DNA from: Paenibacillus sp. FSL R5-0912
GTDB lineage: Bacteria > Bacillota > Bacilli > Paenibacillales > Paenibacillaceae
Length of the DNA: 64,000 nt
Assembly (NCBI RefSeq): GCF_000758605.1
Contig: NZ_CP009282.1
Span: 2,914,001-2,978,000 of the forward strand
Direction of reading: 5' to 3'
The notes beneath the pieces are model-generated. The model had not been told where the DNA came from and did no database searches. It was given only the letters and a program-made list of their open reading frames with translations. Below, piece by piece: positions 34,465 through 43,522 of the stretch. How positions within the stretch are numbered: the stretch's first letter is position 1; every line of letters begins with the position of its first letter. Made by a program: the position numbers and the translations under genes.

Positions 34465-35232
34465 CTAGCGTTTGGCCTGCTTCTGGAAATTTCTCGGCGT
34501 AAGCCCGGTCATTTGCTTGAATTGCCGGCAGAAGTGTTCCACATTCTGATATCCGCACCGTGAAGCCACATCGGCAATGCTCTGGGCATTGTAAATGAGG
34601 TATTCCTTCGCCATGCGGATCCGGCTGCTGATGACATCATCCATACAGGAGATTCCGAAGCTTTTTTTGTAAATGCTCTGGAGATAGCCTGGGCTAATGC
34701 AGAGAAAATCAGCCATTTTTGAAACAGTCCAGTAGTCTCCGGGGTTGCCTTGAATAGCCGTGCGCAGCTTCAGCAATTTGTAGTATTGAGGTGTAATATT
34801 ATCCTGGAAATAGGATTCCCACAGTTTGTTGAACAAGGTCCGGAGCAGATAATCGATGGAGGATTCTTTGCAATTCCGGTCGAAATTGTGTTCGCTGACC
34901 ATCAGCTCAAGCAGCTTTTGGCAGTAGTCAGGGTCATTTAACGCAAAGGGCACACCCGAAGGAAGCGGAGACTCCGTAATATAGGGTTCATTGGATTCGA
35001 AGCGGATCCAGTCATTGACGAAATGACCGGCGCTGGCCCGGTAATAGACTTTTTGCTGTGGACGATAGAGGATTACATTGTGAGCGGGATAGAGCTTAAG
35101 TCCGCCATGTACCCAGAACTCTGCTGGAGTCTTGGTAATAACAAGCAGCCAATGAGAACCTACGGGAACATCAATAACGAAATTACCAGCGTGTGAAGTA
35201 TTGCACTCAACATAGTGGATAAGAGCCATCAC
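34465..35232 (-). CDS. AraC-family transcriptional regulator
   Basis: 255 residues. The N-terminal beta-rich sensor (about 1-130) contains GLKLYPAHNVILYRPQQKVYYR, similar to AraC-type cupins. The C-terminal double helix-turn-helix (about 155-250) reads WTVSKMADFLCISPGYLQSIYKKSFGISCMDDVISSRIRMAKEYLI, then SIADVASRCGYQNVEHFCRQFKQMTGLTPRNFQ. It should activate a carbohydrate gene in response to a sugar. The most likely targets are the convergent esterase or the neighbouring transport operon. A decayed second AraC gene lies directly upstream. Confidence 0.92.
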   Translation of the reverse strand: MMALIHYVECNTSHAGNFVIDVPVGSHWLLVITKTPAEFWVHGGLKLYPAHNVILYRPQQKVYYRASAGHFVNDWIRFESNEPYITESPLPSGVPFALNDPDYCQKLLELMVSEHNFDRNCKESSIDYLLRTLFNKLWESYFQDNITPQYYKLLKLRTAIQGNPGDYWTVSKMADFLCISPGYLQSIYKKSFGISCMDDVISSRIRMAKEYLIYNAQSIADVASRCGYQNVEHFCRQFKQMTGLTPRNFQKQAKR

Positions 35233-35258
35233 GTTCTCCTCCTGGCAGGGTATCGGAT

Positions 35259-35821
35259 TTAATGAATCTCGCGGAATTCCTCCGGCGTGATTCTCGTTGC
35301 TTTGTTAAACAGACTCCAGAAATAATTGGGCGTTAGCCCTGCCTTCCCGGCCCGCAATTCCAGCTCGAATGGAAGGTGGGCTTTTTTGTGCATCTCGGGC
35401 AACAGTTCGGTTATTTTGTCCAAATGATTGGTGCTCCGGGAAGGGCGCAAGAAATTATAGTGTTCAATTTCATGAAATAAATCTTCAAAGGCCGACTGCA
35501 GCAGAGAATCATACTTCTGGATCCAGATTGACGACCCGGAATACCGGTTCTCCAGAAAGTAAGCCGGGAACGCATGACCGTTAAACTGAATCTGGAATAT
35601 ATTCTACAGGTCCTCTTCGGAGCAGTAATAACGCATACGGTCGTTCGGGAAATGAAGAAAAGCATCACCCCGCTTCCACTGGCGATATAATGCAAACTGA
35701 AATCTCTGATTCCATTCGGCCGGTTCACGTTATGGTCGTACGGCCGGATGTAGTTTCCCACGCAATGCGGAAAGCAGAAAAAACGGAATTCCGATAAATT
35801 AGGCAAATAATAAGCTCGCAT
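35259..35821 (-). pseudogene. Decayed AraC-family regulator gene
   Basis: The 5' frame encodes MRAYYLPNLSEFRFF...GIRDFSLHYIASGSG, a typical AraC sensor start. After ASGSG the frame shifts and roughly 15 residues are missing before GDAFLHFPNDRMRYYCSEED, followed at once by an in-frame TAG where Trp is usual. The same frame continues with AFPAYFLENRYSGSSIW and GLTPNYFWSLFNKATRITPEEF, then stops in the first helix-turn-helix, losing the C terminus. Three independent lesions make a sequencing error unlikely. Confidence 0.8.
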
Positions 35822-36128
35822 GTTGTTGCCGTTTCACCTTTCCTATAGCTTCCAAAGCTTAATATAGTTTCAGTAATAGTATAATAATATTATTTCGTCA
35901 AGGGTTTTGGATAATGCCCCCCATAATGAAGGCATCGAACAGCAGAACCTTCTCGGCTCGTTTGTTAAATCTATCACAGGGATGCGGAGGATTGTGACGA
36001 ACCGGCGGTCAAAGGGACTTTTGAGCCGGACACCAAACCCAAGCCAATTGCGATGAGGGCAAATTGAGTTTAAAGTACCGCATCAGGTATTGTGTCAATG
36101 CCGGATAAGTGAAGTAAAAATGTGAGCG
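35822..36128. other. Gap with a possible gene fragment and promoter-like duplicate
   Basis: No intact gene. An open stretch ending at TGA 36065-36067 encodes EPAVKGTFEPDTKPKPIAM, which looks like the tail of a lost coding sequence, but the family is unclear. CCCCCATAATGAAGGC at 35920-35935 resembles the real promoter box CCCCCATAATGAAAGC 230 bases further right. Confidence 0.35.
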
Positions 36129-36171
36129 TTGTCAATAAATAGATGCCTCCCCCATAATGAAAGCGTAACCA
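36129..36171 (+). promoter_or_regulatory. Promoter with overlapping cre site of the sugar-transport operon
   Basis: TTGTCA (36129-36134) and CATAAT (36153-36158) are separated by 18 bases. TGAAAGCGTAACCA (36158-36171) matches the cre consensus TGWAANCGNTNNCA at all but one defined position and would cover the transcription start, fitting CcpA repression. Confidence 0.6.
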
Positions 36172-36206
36172 AATAAAATCTGTACTATTTGAACTGGGGG
36201 TTGACT

Positions 36207-37934
36207 ATGAACACAGGTACAAGGAATGGTTCGGTATGGCTGAAAAGCACTTCAATACTGCTCCTGTCTGCACTGCTGTTGTCCGCTTGCTCGGGCAAGT
36301 TAGAATCCGGTAACGGCGGCAAGGAAGCGGCAGCCGGCAATGATCCGAAGGCAAGCGCATCCGTCGATGAGAGCCCGCTCGGGAAATATGATCCTCCGAT
36401 CGAAGTGTCGTTCGTCAGAGACCTCAGCGATGTGGTAGAGAATAACGTGCTTGGTGTGCTGAAGGATGAGACGATTGATAACAACCGCTGGACCAAGTTA
36501 TACGAGGATCAGCTCGGAATCAAGATCAAGTATAACTGGATTGTGAAGGGCAGCCAGACCTCGGATCAATATTTGCAGAAGATCAATGTCACACTGGCCT
36601 CCGGCGACTTGCCGGATGTGACTCCGGTCAACGCCACACAGCTCAAGCAATTGGCCGATTCAGACCAGATTGAGGATATGACGGCGCTATATGAAAAGTA
36701 CGCCTCCCTGTTCACCAAAAAGGTGCTCGCCGGGGAAGGGACGAGTGTATTCGACGCGGCGACCTTCGACGGGAAGCTGATGGCGATTCCGAGCCTGGAA
36801 TCCTCCATTGAACGGTCGATGTACATCTGGATTCGTACCGATTGGCTGGAGAAGCTGGGACTGCAGCCGCCGAAGAACATGGCGGATGTGCTTGCCATCT
36901 CCGAAGCCTTCGTGGAGAAGGATCCGGACGGGAACGGCAAGAAGGATACCATGGGCCTCGGCATCACCAAGGATCTGTGGGGAGGGGCAATGGGGCTGGA
37001 AGGCTTCATGGCCGGGTACAATGCTTACCCGAATATCTGGGTGGATGACGGCAGCGGCAAGCTGGTCTATGGCAGCATTCAGCCTGAAGTGAAGCAAGCG
37101 CTCCAGGTGCTCCAGGATATGGCCAAGAAGGGACAGCTCGACCAGGAGTTCGGGGTCAAGGACGGCGGCAAGGTCTCTGAGCTGATCTCCGCAGGCAAGA
37201 TCGGGATGGAGTACGGGGAGCAATGGAATTCCATCTGGCCGCTGCAGCTTAATCGTGACAATGATCCCAAGGCGCAATGGCAGGCCTTCCCGATTGTCTC
37301 GGAATCGGGCGATACGCCGAAGGTGCCGCTTAAATTCAGCACCACCCGCTTCTTCGCGGTCAAGAAGGGAGCTCCGCACCCTGAAGCTGTAATCAAAATG
37401 TTCAATCTGCATGTGGAGAAGAACTGGGGCGAGACGGCCGAATTCGACAAGTACTATGCACCGCCGGAAGCGGAGAGTGTCTGGCAGCTGTCTCCAGTTA
37501 CACCGTATCCGGTAACGAAGAATGTGGACGCCTTCCGTGAAATTGATGCTGCCCGCAAGGCCGGTGATTTCTCCACCCTGAAAGGCGAAGCCAAGACGAT
37601 CCAGGGGAAGCTGGAGTCCTATGCTTCAGGTTCAACGGAGGGCTTCTCTCTATGGGGCTGGGAGCGGATCTATGGCGAGCAAGGTTCCATGGGAATAGCT
37701 GACCAGTACATCAAGAATGACCAGTTCCTGCAGGAGAAGTTCGTCGGCGCTCCGACACCGACCATGGTCGAGCGCAAAACGACGCTTGAAAAGCAGCAGA
37801 ATGAAATATTCGTCAAAATTATTTTAGGTGATCCTATCGACAAGTTCGACCAGTTTGTGAAGGATTGGCAGAAGCTGGGCGGGGATCAGATTACGCAAGA
37901 GGTCAATGAATGGTACGAATCGACTAAGAAATGA
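36207..37934 (+). CDS. ABC sugar transporter substrate-binding lipoprotein
   Basis: 575 residues from the ATG at 36207, with GGGGG 6 bases upstream; a TTG at 36189 is less likely. Lipoprotein signal: STSILLLSALLLSAC, so Cys near residue 28 is lipidated. A Gly/Lys/Ala linker leads to the binding domain, with LGIKIKYNWIV, WIRTDWLEKLGLQPPKNMADV and EKDPDGNGKKDTMGLG, the calcium-loop-like pattern common in LplA/YtcQ-type proteins. It binds an oligosaccharide outside the cell for the next two permeases. Codon use matches the local background. It is the first gene of a five-gene set with kinase and regulator. Confidence 0.95.
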   Translation: MNTGTRNGSVWLKSTSILLLSALLLSACSGKLESGNGGKEAAAGNDPKASASVDESPLGKYDPPIEVSFVRDLSDVVENNVLGVLKDETIDNNRWTKLYEDQLGIKIKYNWIVKGSQTSDQYLQKINVTLASGDLPDVTPVNATQLKQLADSDQIEDMTALYEKYASLFTKKVLAGEGTSVFDAATFDGKLMAIPSLESSIERSMYIWIRTDWLEKLGLQPPKNMADVLAISEAFVEKDPDGNGKKDTMGLGITKDLWGGAMGLEGFMAGYNAYPNIWVDDGSGKLVYGSIQPEVKQALQVLQDMAKKGQLDQEFGVKDGGKVSELISAGKIGMEYGEQWNSIWPLQLNRDNDPKAQWQAFPIVSESGDTPKVPLKFSTTRFFAVKKGAPHPEAVIKMFNLHVEKNWGETAEFDKYYAPPEAESVWQLSPVTPYPVTKNVDAFREIDAARKAGDFSTLKGEAKTIQGKLESYASGSTEGFSLWGWERIYGEQGSMGIADQYIKNDQFLQEKFVGAPTPTMVERKTTLEKQQNEIFVKIILGDPIDKFDQFVKDWQKLGGDQITQEVNEWYESTKK

Positions 37935-37953
37935 TGTGCCCCGGAGGATAACG

Positions 37954-38853
37954 ATGAGAGCAAAGCTGCGAAAAGAACTGCCGCTTCATTTGATGCTTGT
38001 GCCGGGTCTGGTGATGATTATCCTGTTCTCTTATGTGCCCATGGCCGGTGTCATGATTGCCTTCCAGAAGTTCATTCCGGCCAAGGGGCTGTTCGGAGAT
38101 CAGAAGTGGATCGGCCTGGATAACTTCGAATATGTGATGAATCTGCCGAGCTTCACGCAGGTCTTGTGGAATACGCTGTTTATTTCGAGTCTCAAGCTGA
38201 TTCTGGGTCTGATTATTCCGCTTGTATTCGCAATACTGCTGAACGAGCTGACCAGTAATTGGATCAAAAGGTCCGTGCAGACCGCGATCTATCTGCCGTA
38301 TTTTCTGTCCTGGGTCGTGCTTGGGGGGATATTGATTGATATTCTGTCCCCTTCGGGCGGGATCGTTAATGAATTTCTCGGGTGGTTCGGCGTCTCCAAG
38401 ATCTTCTTCCTGGGCGACAATGACTGGTTCCCCTTCACGCTGATCACTTCGGATGTCTGGAAGAACTTCGGTTACGGCACCATTGTGTATCTGGCGGCGA
38501 TTACGGGGATTGATCCCGGATTGTATGAAGCAGCTACCATTGACGGAGCTAACCGCTGGCACAAAACCTGGCATATTACCATTCCGGGTATACGCATGGT
38601 TATCGTTCTGCTGTCGGTGCTCAGTCTGGGACAGCTGCTGAATGCGGGATTCGATCAGGTCTTTAATCTGTACAGTCCGCAGGTCTATGAGAGCGGGGAT
38701 ATCCTGGACACCTTTGTCTACCGGATCGGTCTGCTGGATGCACAGTATGGAGTGGCGACCGCTGTCGGCTTCTTTAAATCAATCATCTCGCTCACCTTAA
38801 TTTCCAGCTCCTATTTCCTGGCTTACCGTTTTGCCAAATACCGGATCTTTTAG
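37954..38853 (+). CDS. ABC sugar transporter permease (LplB type)
   Basis: 299 residues from the ATG at 37954, with GGAGG 6 bases upstream; an earlier frame start at 37906 lies inside the binding-protein gene. Six hydrophobic helices are visible, beginning LPLHLMLVPGLVMIILFSYVPMAG. The EAA loop that docks the ATPase reads YEAATIDGANRWHKTWHITIPGI. LplB-type permeases carry complex saccharides and usually share the MsmX ATPase encoded elsewhere; no ATPase gene is present in this operon. Confidence 0.95.
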   Translation: MRAKLRKELPLHLMLVPGLVMIILFSYVPMAGVMIAFQKFIPAKGLFGDQKWIGLDNFEYVMNLPSFTQVLWNTLFISSLKLILGLIIPLVFAILLNELTSNWIKRSVQTAIYLPYFLSWVVLGGILIDILSPSGGIVNEFLGWFGVSKIFFLGDNDWFPFTLITSDVWKNFGYGTIVYLAAITGIDPGLYEAATIDGANRWHKTWHITIPGIRMVIVLLSVLSLGQLLNAGFDQVFNLYSPQVYESGDILDTFVYRIGLLDAQYGVATAVGFFKSIISLTLISSSYFLAYRFAKYRIF

Positions 38854-38867
38854 AGGAGGGAGTACCC

Positions 38868-39788
38868 ATGGAGCAACGGCTTACGCCTAAGCAGGCGGAA
38901 TGGACTCCCATTCGCCCCAAGAAACGCCTGGACTGGATTGCGGTGTTGAATGCAGCCGTTCTAATCATGGTTTCACTGCTGTGTATATTGCCTCTGATTC
39001 ATATTGTAGCGGTATCCTTCAGCTCAAGTGCAGCGGCTTCCGCAGGGTATGTCAGGCTCTGGCCGGTAGACTTCACACTGGCCTCCTATATGTATACGAT
39101 GAGCCGCACTGAATTCTGGCAGTCGATGCTTGTCTCCCTGACCCGAATCGGCATCGGAACTCCGCTGAATCTGCTTTTGACCATTCTGGTGGCGTATCCA
39201 TTATCCAAAGAATCACATGCCCTGCGGTTCCGCAGCGTGTATGCCTGGGCTTTTTTCGTTACCATGCTGTTCAACGGGGGACTGATTCCCTGGTATACGA
39301 CCATTAAAGAGTACGGCTTGCTAGACTCGATCTGGGCGCTTGTGCTGCCCGGTGCGGTTCCGGTGTTCAGTGTGGTGCTGCTGCTGAACTTCTTCCGGGA
39401 GATTCCGAAGGAGCTTGAAGAAGCGGCGCTCATTGACGGGGCAGGCCATTTCCGGACCGTGTGGTCCATCTTTGTACCCATTTCCAAGCCTGCGCTCGCT
39501 ACACTTGCCTTATTCTCGATGGTTGAGCACTGGAATAGCTGGTTTGACGGCTTGCTGCTCATGGGGAATCCGGCCAATTATCCGCTCCAGAGCTATATTC
39601 AGACGATTGTCATCCAGCAGAATCTGTCGAACATGTCACGTGACGCGATGCTGGACCTGGCGCTGATCTCGGACCGGACGCTCAAATCCTCCCAGATCTT
39701 CCTCGGCTCCCTGCCGATTATCCTGGCGTATCCGTTCCTGCAGAAGTATTTCGTGAAGGGGATTGTACTCGGCAGTGTCAAAGGCTGA
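38868..39788 (+). CDS. ABC sugar transporter permease (LplC/YtcP type)
   Basis: 306 residues, 14 bases after the LplB-type gene, with GAGGAGGGAG before the ATG. The first helix reads VLNAAVLIMVSLLCILPLIHIVAVSFSSS, as in LplC/CarB permeases. The EAA loop is EEAALIDGAGHFRTVWSIFVPIS, and the C terminus ends in QKYFVKGIVLGSVKG, the family's typical end. It forms the heterodimeric channel with the previous gene product. Confidence 0.95.
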   Translation: MEQRLTPKQAEWTPIRPKKRLDWIAVLNAAVLIMVSLLCILPLIHIVAVSFSSSAAASAGYVRLWPVDFTLASYMYTMSRTEFWQSMLVSLTRIGIGTPLNLLLTILVAYPLSKESHALRFRSVYAWAFFVTMLFNGGLIPWYTTIKEYGLLDSIWALVLPGAVPVFSVVLLLNFFREIPKELEEAALIDGAGHFRTVWSIFVPISKPALATLALFSMVEHWNSWFDGLLLMGNPANYPLQSYIQTIVIQQNLSNMSRDAMLDLALISDRTLKSSQIFLGSLPIILAYPFLQKYFVKGIVLGSVKG

Positions 39789-39871
39789 CCTCAGTGAAGT
39801 TATGCAGCAGCCTGCGGATCTCCCGGAATTCAGGCTATAATGGTGGAAAATGATTCTTGGAGGCCTGGGCA

Positions 39872-41638
39872 TTGTTGTTCCAAAAGGATTTCTCACTGCG
39901 CAATACGATCTTTCTGCGGATGATTGTGACCTTTCTGCTGATTATGCTGCCTATTCTTATCTTTGCCGTCTATTTGTATCAATGGATTGTGCAAACCGCA
40001 AGTGTGGACATTAGAAGCTCAGCCAGTGCCCAGACGGTATTCTATCTGAGTGATATGGAGAATGAGATCGAGCGGATGAAATTGCTGCAATACAGCCTGC
40101 TGGAGGATGAGGATCTGAACAAGCTGGCGCTGACCTGGGAGACGCTGCCGACCATTGACCGTACGGAGAACCTGAATTCGCTGATGAAGCGGTTGTTCAT
40201 CGTGCAGAACAGCAGTACGTATATTAAGGACGTAAGGGTTCATATCATGACTATAGGCAGAACCGTCTCGTCCGTTGGCGGCGTACGTGAGATCGAGCTG
40301 AAGCGCTTCCGCGAGATTCGTTCGGTCTTCGGAGACCGCGGGTCCCAGGTGATTGAATGGGAGGGAGGCTTGTATCTTAGTGCGATGAAGCAGCGGGGCA
40401 TCAAGGGGGCAGAGCCGCTTTTGACAGTTGAGATCGAGCTGGACACCCAGGAGCTGCGGGCGGCGCTGGGCCAATTCAACACCTATCCGGGCAGTGGTAC
40501 GCTGCTGCTCTCAGACCGTGCAAGCTTTGCACTGTCCAGTGTAACGGGAGATCTGGCCCAGTCGGACCCTTCCCAGTACTCCCCCAAGATCCGCTCAGTT
40601 GCCTCCGGGGAGCGACTAAGGATTGCAGGGGCACCTTATTATATTGTCCAGGCGGGATCCCAGGAGCTGGGTTTGTCCATCTACCGGATGATCCCGGAAG
40701 GCATCATCAAGACCCCGCTAAGCAAATTCTACACCTGGGCCTGGGTATTTGCCGTAGCTGCGCTTGCCATCATCATTGCCTTTGCGCTGTCCACCTACAA
40801 GTTCATTCATAAGCCCATGCTGACGCTGGTGAAGAGCTTCAGGAGAATGGAGCAGGGAGATCTGGATATTCATATTAAGCATGAATCGAGGGATGAATTC
40901 CGGTATTTGTACAGCCGCTTCAATCAGATGGTAAGCAATCTGCAGTCCTTGATCGATCAGGTGTATAAGCAGACCATCATGGCGCAGCGGGCAGAGCTGA
41001 AGCAGCTGCAGTCACAGATTAATCCGCATTTTCTCTATAACAGCTTCTTCATTCTGAATACCATGGCCAAGACCGGCGACACCGAGCGGATCGAACAGCT
41101 TACGACCATGCTCGGCGAATACTTCCAATTTGTGACCCGGAACGCTTCCGATCTGGTCACCATGGAACAGGAGATTCATCATGCGCGGATGTATACAGAA
41201 ATTCAAGCCATGCGCTTCTCCCGGCGGATCGGGGTCCGCTTCGATCCCCTGTCCGAGGAGCTGAAGCGGGTGTCCGTTCCCCGGTTGATTGTCCAGCCGA
41301 TTGTGGAGAACGCGTTCAAGCATAGTCTGGAAAAGAAAGCGGCAAAGGGCTTGATCATTGTCCGCTTTGAGCAAGAGGGCTCTGAAATCCGTGTGATCGT
41401 GGAGGACAACGGAGACCGGCTCACAGATGAGACGCTGGCACAATTGAATAATTCCCTTAACGTGTGTCAGGAGCAGGCAGAGACGACCGGACTGGTGAAC
41501 ATTCACCGGCGCCTTCGCATTACCTTCGGGGAAGAGAGCGGCTTGCTCGCTGAGCGGAGTGCACTGGGCGGACTCAGGGTGACCATCCTTCTTAGAGCTG
41601 GAGGTGAGCATACGGGTGTACAGGCTGATGATCGTTGA
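39872..41638 (+). CDS. YesM-type sensor histidine kinase
   Basis: 588 residues from the TTG at 39872, with GGAGG 8 bases upstream. Topology: one helix (IFLRMIVTFLLIMLPILIFAVYLY), an extracellular sensor of about 250 residues, a second helix (WVFAVAALAIIIAFALSTY), HAMP (KPMLTLVKSFRRMEQGDLDI), then the His_kinase domain with phospho-acceptor His in QSQINPHFLYNSF and an HATPase N-box in VPRLIVQPIVENAFKH. It should sense an extracellular sugar or the liganded binding protein and phosphorylate the next gene product. The stop overlaps the regulator gene by 23 bases. Confidence 0.94.
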   Translation: MLFQKDFSLRNTIFLRMIVTFLLIMLPILIFAVYLYQWIVQTASVDIRSSASAQTVFYLSDMENEIERMKLLQYSLLEDEDLNKLALTWETLPTIDRTENLNSLMKRLFIVQNSSTYIKDVRVHIMTIGRTVSSVGGVREIELKRFREIRSVFGDRGSQVIEWEGGLYLSAMKQRGIKGAEPLLTVEIELDTQELRAALGQFNTYPGSGTLLLSDRASFALSSVTGDLAQSDPSQYSPKIRSVASGERLRIAGAPYYIVQAGSQELGLSIYRMIPEGIIKTPLSKFYTWAWVFAVAALAIIIAFALSTYKFIHKPMLTLVKSFRRMEQGDLDIHIKHESRDEFRYLYSRFNQMVSNLQSLIDQVYKQTIMAQRAELKQLQSQINPHFLYNSFFILNTMAKTGDTERIEQLTTMLGEYFQFVTRNASDLVTMEQEIHHARMYTEIQAMRFSRRIGVRFDPLSEELKRVSVPRLIVQPIVENAFKHSLEKKAAKGLIIVRFEQEGSEIRVIVEDNGDRLTDETLAQLNNSLNVCQEQAETTGLVNIHRRLRITFGEESGLLAERSALGGLRVTILLRAGGEHTGVQADDR

Positions 41639-43244
41639 CGATGAAGAGATTATTACCGATGGCCTGGCGGTTATTTTTGGCAAAATGGACCTGGGTCTGG
41701 ACATCTACAAGGCTTATTCGGGCCAGGAGGCGCTGGATCTGTTACACCGCACCCGGGTGGATATCGTTCTGTCCGATATATGTATGCCTGAAATGGACGG
41801 GCTGGAGCTGATGGAGCATATTCGCAAGAGCTGGCCACAGTGCAAAATCGTGTTCCTGACTGGACACAGCGACTTCAATTACGTCTATCAGGCGATACAG
41901 GCTCCGGGCGTTCAATATGTGCTCAAGAATGAAGGTTATCCGAAGCTGATTGAGGCGGTCAAACGTGCGCTTCTGGAGCTGAAGGACACGATGCAGGTCA
42001 ATGATCTGATCCGTCAGTCCAAAGAGCAGCTTAACACGCTGGAGACCTTGGCTCAGGGAGATTACTTCCGCCATCTGATTCACAGTGTCAAAATGGATCA
42101 GGAGGTGGCGGAGGACTTCAGTCGGCTGCAGATTCCGCTGGATGCTTCAAAGCCTATGCTGATCGCACTGGGCAGCATAAGTGATCCTGAGTCCTCCCGG
42201 ACCTATTCCGACCGCCAGGAGACAGCGCTTGCGGTTAAGTTCCTGTCGGAGAAGCTGCTGAAGGAGCGGACGGTAAGCCTCGGGGTCATCGACCGGTACG
42301 GCGACCTGATCTGGCTGATTCAGCCTGAGCAGTCAAGGGATCTGGATAGGGCGGAGACTTTTGAACAACTGGGCAAATTTCTGGAGGGTACCTTCGAGCT
42401 TATTCAACAAGCCTGCCGGGAGTCGCTGGAGGTCGGGATTGCCATTACCCTCAGTGCAGAAGAGTCGCATTGGGCCAGGCTTCCCATGCTGTACGACAAG
42501 GCAAGACAGGTGCAGCATTACCGCGCGGGTGACGGGGAACGGATGGTGCAGAGGGTGAACCTGAATGAGGCGGCTGTGCCGGACCCCGGCCGTGACCGGT
42601 TCCTGCGGGACAAGGTGGATACCTTGGCTGCGCATCTGGAGGCAGGCCGCAAGGAGGAGTTCCTTCAGCTGTTCGGGGAGATGGCCGGACCGGCGGGGCA
42701 GGACCGGGGAAGATGCAATCCTTATCTCACCGAGCTGTATTACACGATTGCCCTGATGCTGATGTCGTATATCAACCGCTGGGAAGCCGATGAGGCGATA
42801 GGCGTGAGCGGTCTGATGCAGCTGGAGGTCCACCGTACTCTGGGAGAAGCGTTCCGTTATCTGCGGGATACGGCAGAGTTTCTGTTCTCGGTCAGGAAGA
42901 GCGGGGAGCAGAAGCGGGCAGCGGGGGTCATTGATACAATCTGCTTATATATCGAAGAGAATCTTACCCAGGATCTGTCGCTGGTCCGGCTCTCGGATGT
43001 GATCCATTTCAATCCCTCCTATCTGTCCCGACTGTTCAAGCAGGAACGCGGAATAAATCTGTCCGAGTACATTGAAGACATGCGAATCCGCCAGGCCAAG
43101 GACCTGCTGAAGAGAGGGGAGCTGAAGGTCGCGGAGGTCGGTTCGTTAATCGGTTATGTGACCCCGCAATCCTTCACCCGGGTGTTCAAAAAGTGGACCG
43201 GAACTACGCCGCAGGAATACCGTACGGATATGATCAGCGGTTGA
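41616..43244 (+). CDS. YesN-type response regulator with AraC DNA-binding domain
   Basis: 542 residues from the GTG at 41616, which gives the standard opening MYRLMIVDDEEII; GGAGGTGA lies 8 bases before it. A GTG at 41604 is the alternative. The receiver has acidic residues in VDDEE, phospho-acceptor Asp in DIVLSDICMPEMDG and Lys in YVLKNEG. A long middle region follows, then the AraC double helix-turn-helix (LSLVRLSDVIHFNPSYLSRLFKQERGINLSEYI; VAEVGSLIGYVTPQSFTRVFKKWTGTTP). It probably activates the transport operon it belongs to and nearby glycosidase genes. Confidence 0.94.
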   Translation: MYRLMIVDDEEIITDGLAVIFGKMDLGLDIYKAYSGQEALDLLHRTRVDIVLSDICMPEMDGLELMEHIRKSWPQCKIVFLTGHSDFNYVYQAIQAPGVQYVLKNEGYPKLIEAVKRALLELKDTMQVNDLIRQSKEQLNTLETLAQGDYFRHLIHSVKMDQEVAEDFSRLQIPLDASKPMLIALGSISDPESSRTYSDRQETALAVKFLSEKLLKERTVSLGVIDRYGDLIWLIQPEQSRDLDRAETFEQLGKFLEGTFELIQQACRESLEVGIAITLSAEESHWARLPMLYDKARQVQHYRAGDGERMVQRVNLNEAAVPDPGRDRFLRDKVDTLAAHLEAGRKEEFLQLFGEMAGPAGQDRGRCNPYLTELYYTIALMLMSYINRWEADEAIGVSGLMQLEVHRTLGEAFRYLRDTAEFLFSVRKSGEQKRAAGVIDTICLYIEENLTQDLSLVRLSDVIHFNPSYLSRLFKQERGINLSEYIEDMRIRQAKDLLKRGELKVAEVGSLIGYVTPQSFTRVFKKWTGTTPQEYRTDMISG

Positions 43245-43256
43245 ATGGATAAAAGA

Positions 43257-43292
43257 ATCGCTCCTTCGGGATGTTCCCGGGGAGCGATTTTT
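43257..43292 (+). terminator. Rho-independent terminator of the YesMN/transport operon
   Basis: AATCGCTCC pairs with GGAGCGATT, extended by a CGGG/CCCG inner part, and is followed by a T-run. Confidence 0.85.
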
Positions 43293-43339
43293 GGTGTGCA
43301 GCTATTATGGCTTGAGATTTATAACATACCATGAGGGTG

Positions 43340-43485
43340 AAGTGGCGGAAGAGAAGTTTGAACTGTAGGAGCGATAGCGTTCGCCTTTAGGTTTGTATTT
43401 CTACTGCGAACAGCAGTTTAAATCAGGAAATACGAACCTAACAGCGACCGGAAGTCAAACATTCTCTGCAGTCACGGTAAGCCCC
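43340..43485. repeat. Dispersed hairpin repeat, copy 1
   Basis: The core TTAGGTTTGTATTTC is inverted as GAAATACGAACCTAA (one mismatch), and outer arms GTTTGAACTG.../...GGAAGTCAAAC add an imperfect stem. Segments GAACTGTAGGAGCGATAGCG, GCGAACAGC and AACAGCGACCGGAAGTC match copy 2 at 46757-46925. Confidence 0.7.
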
Positions 43486-43522
43486 ATGGATTTTATCCCG
43501 GCTCCAGCTATATAGGAATCTA

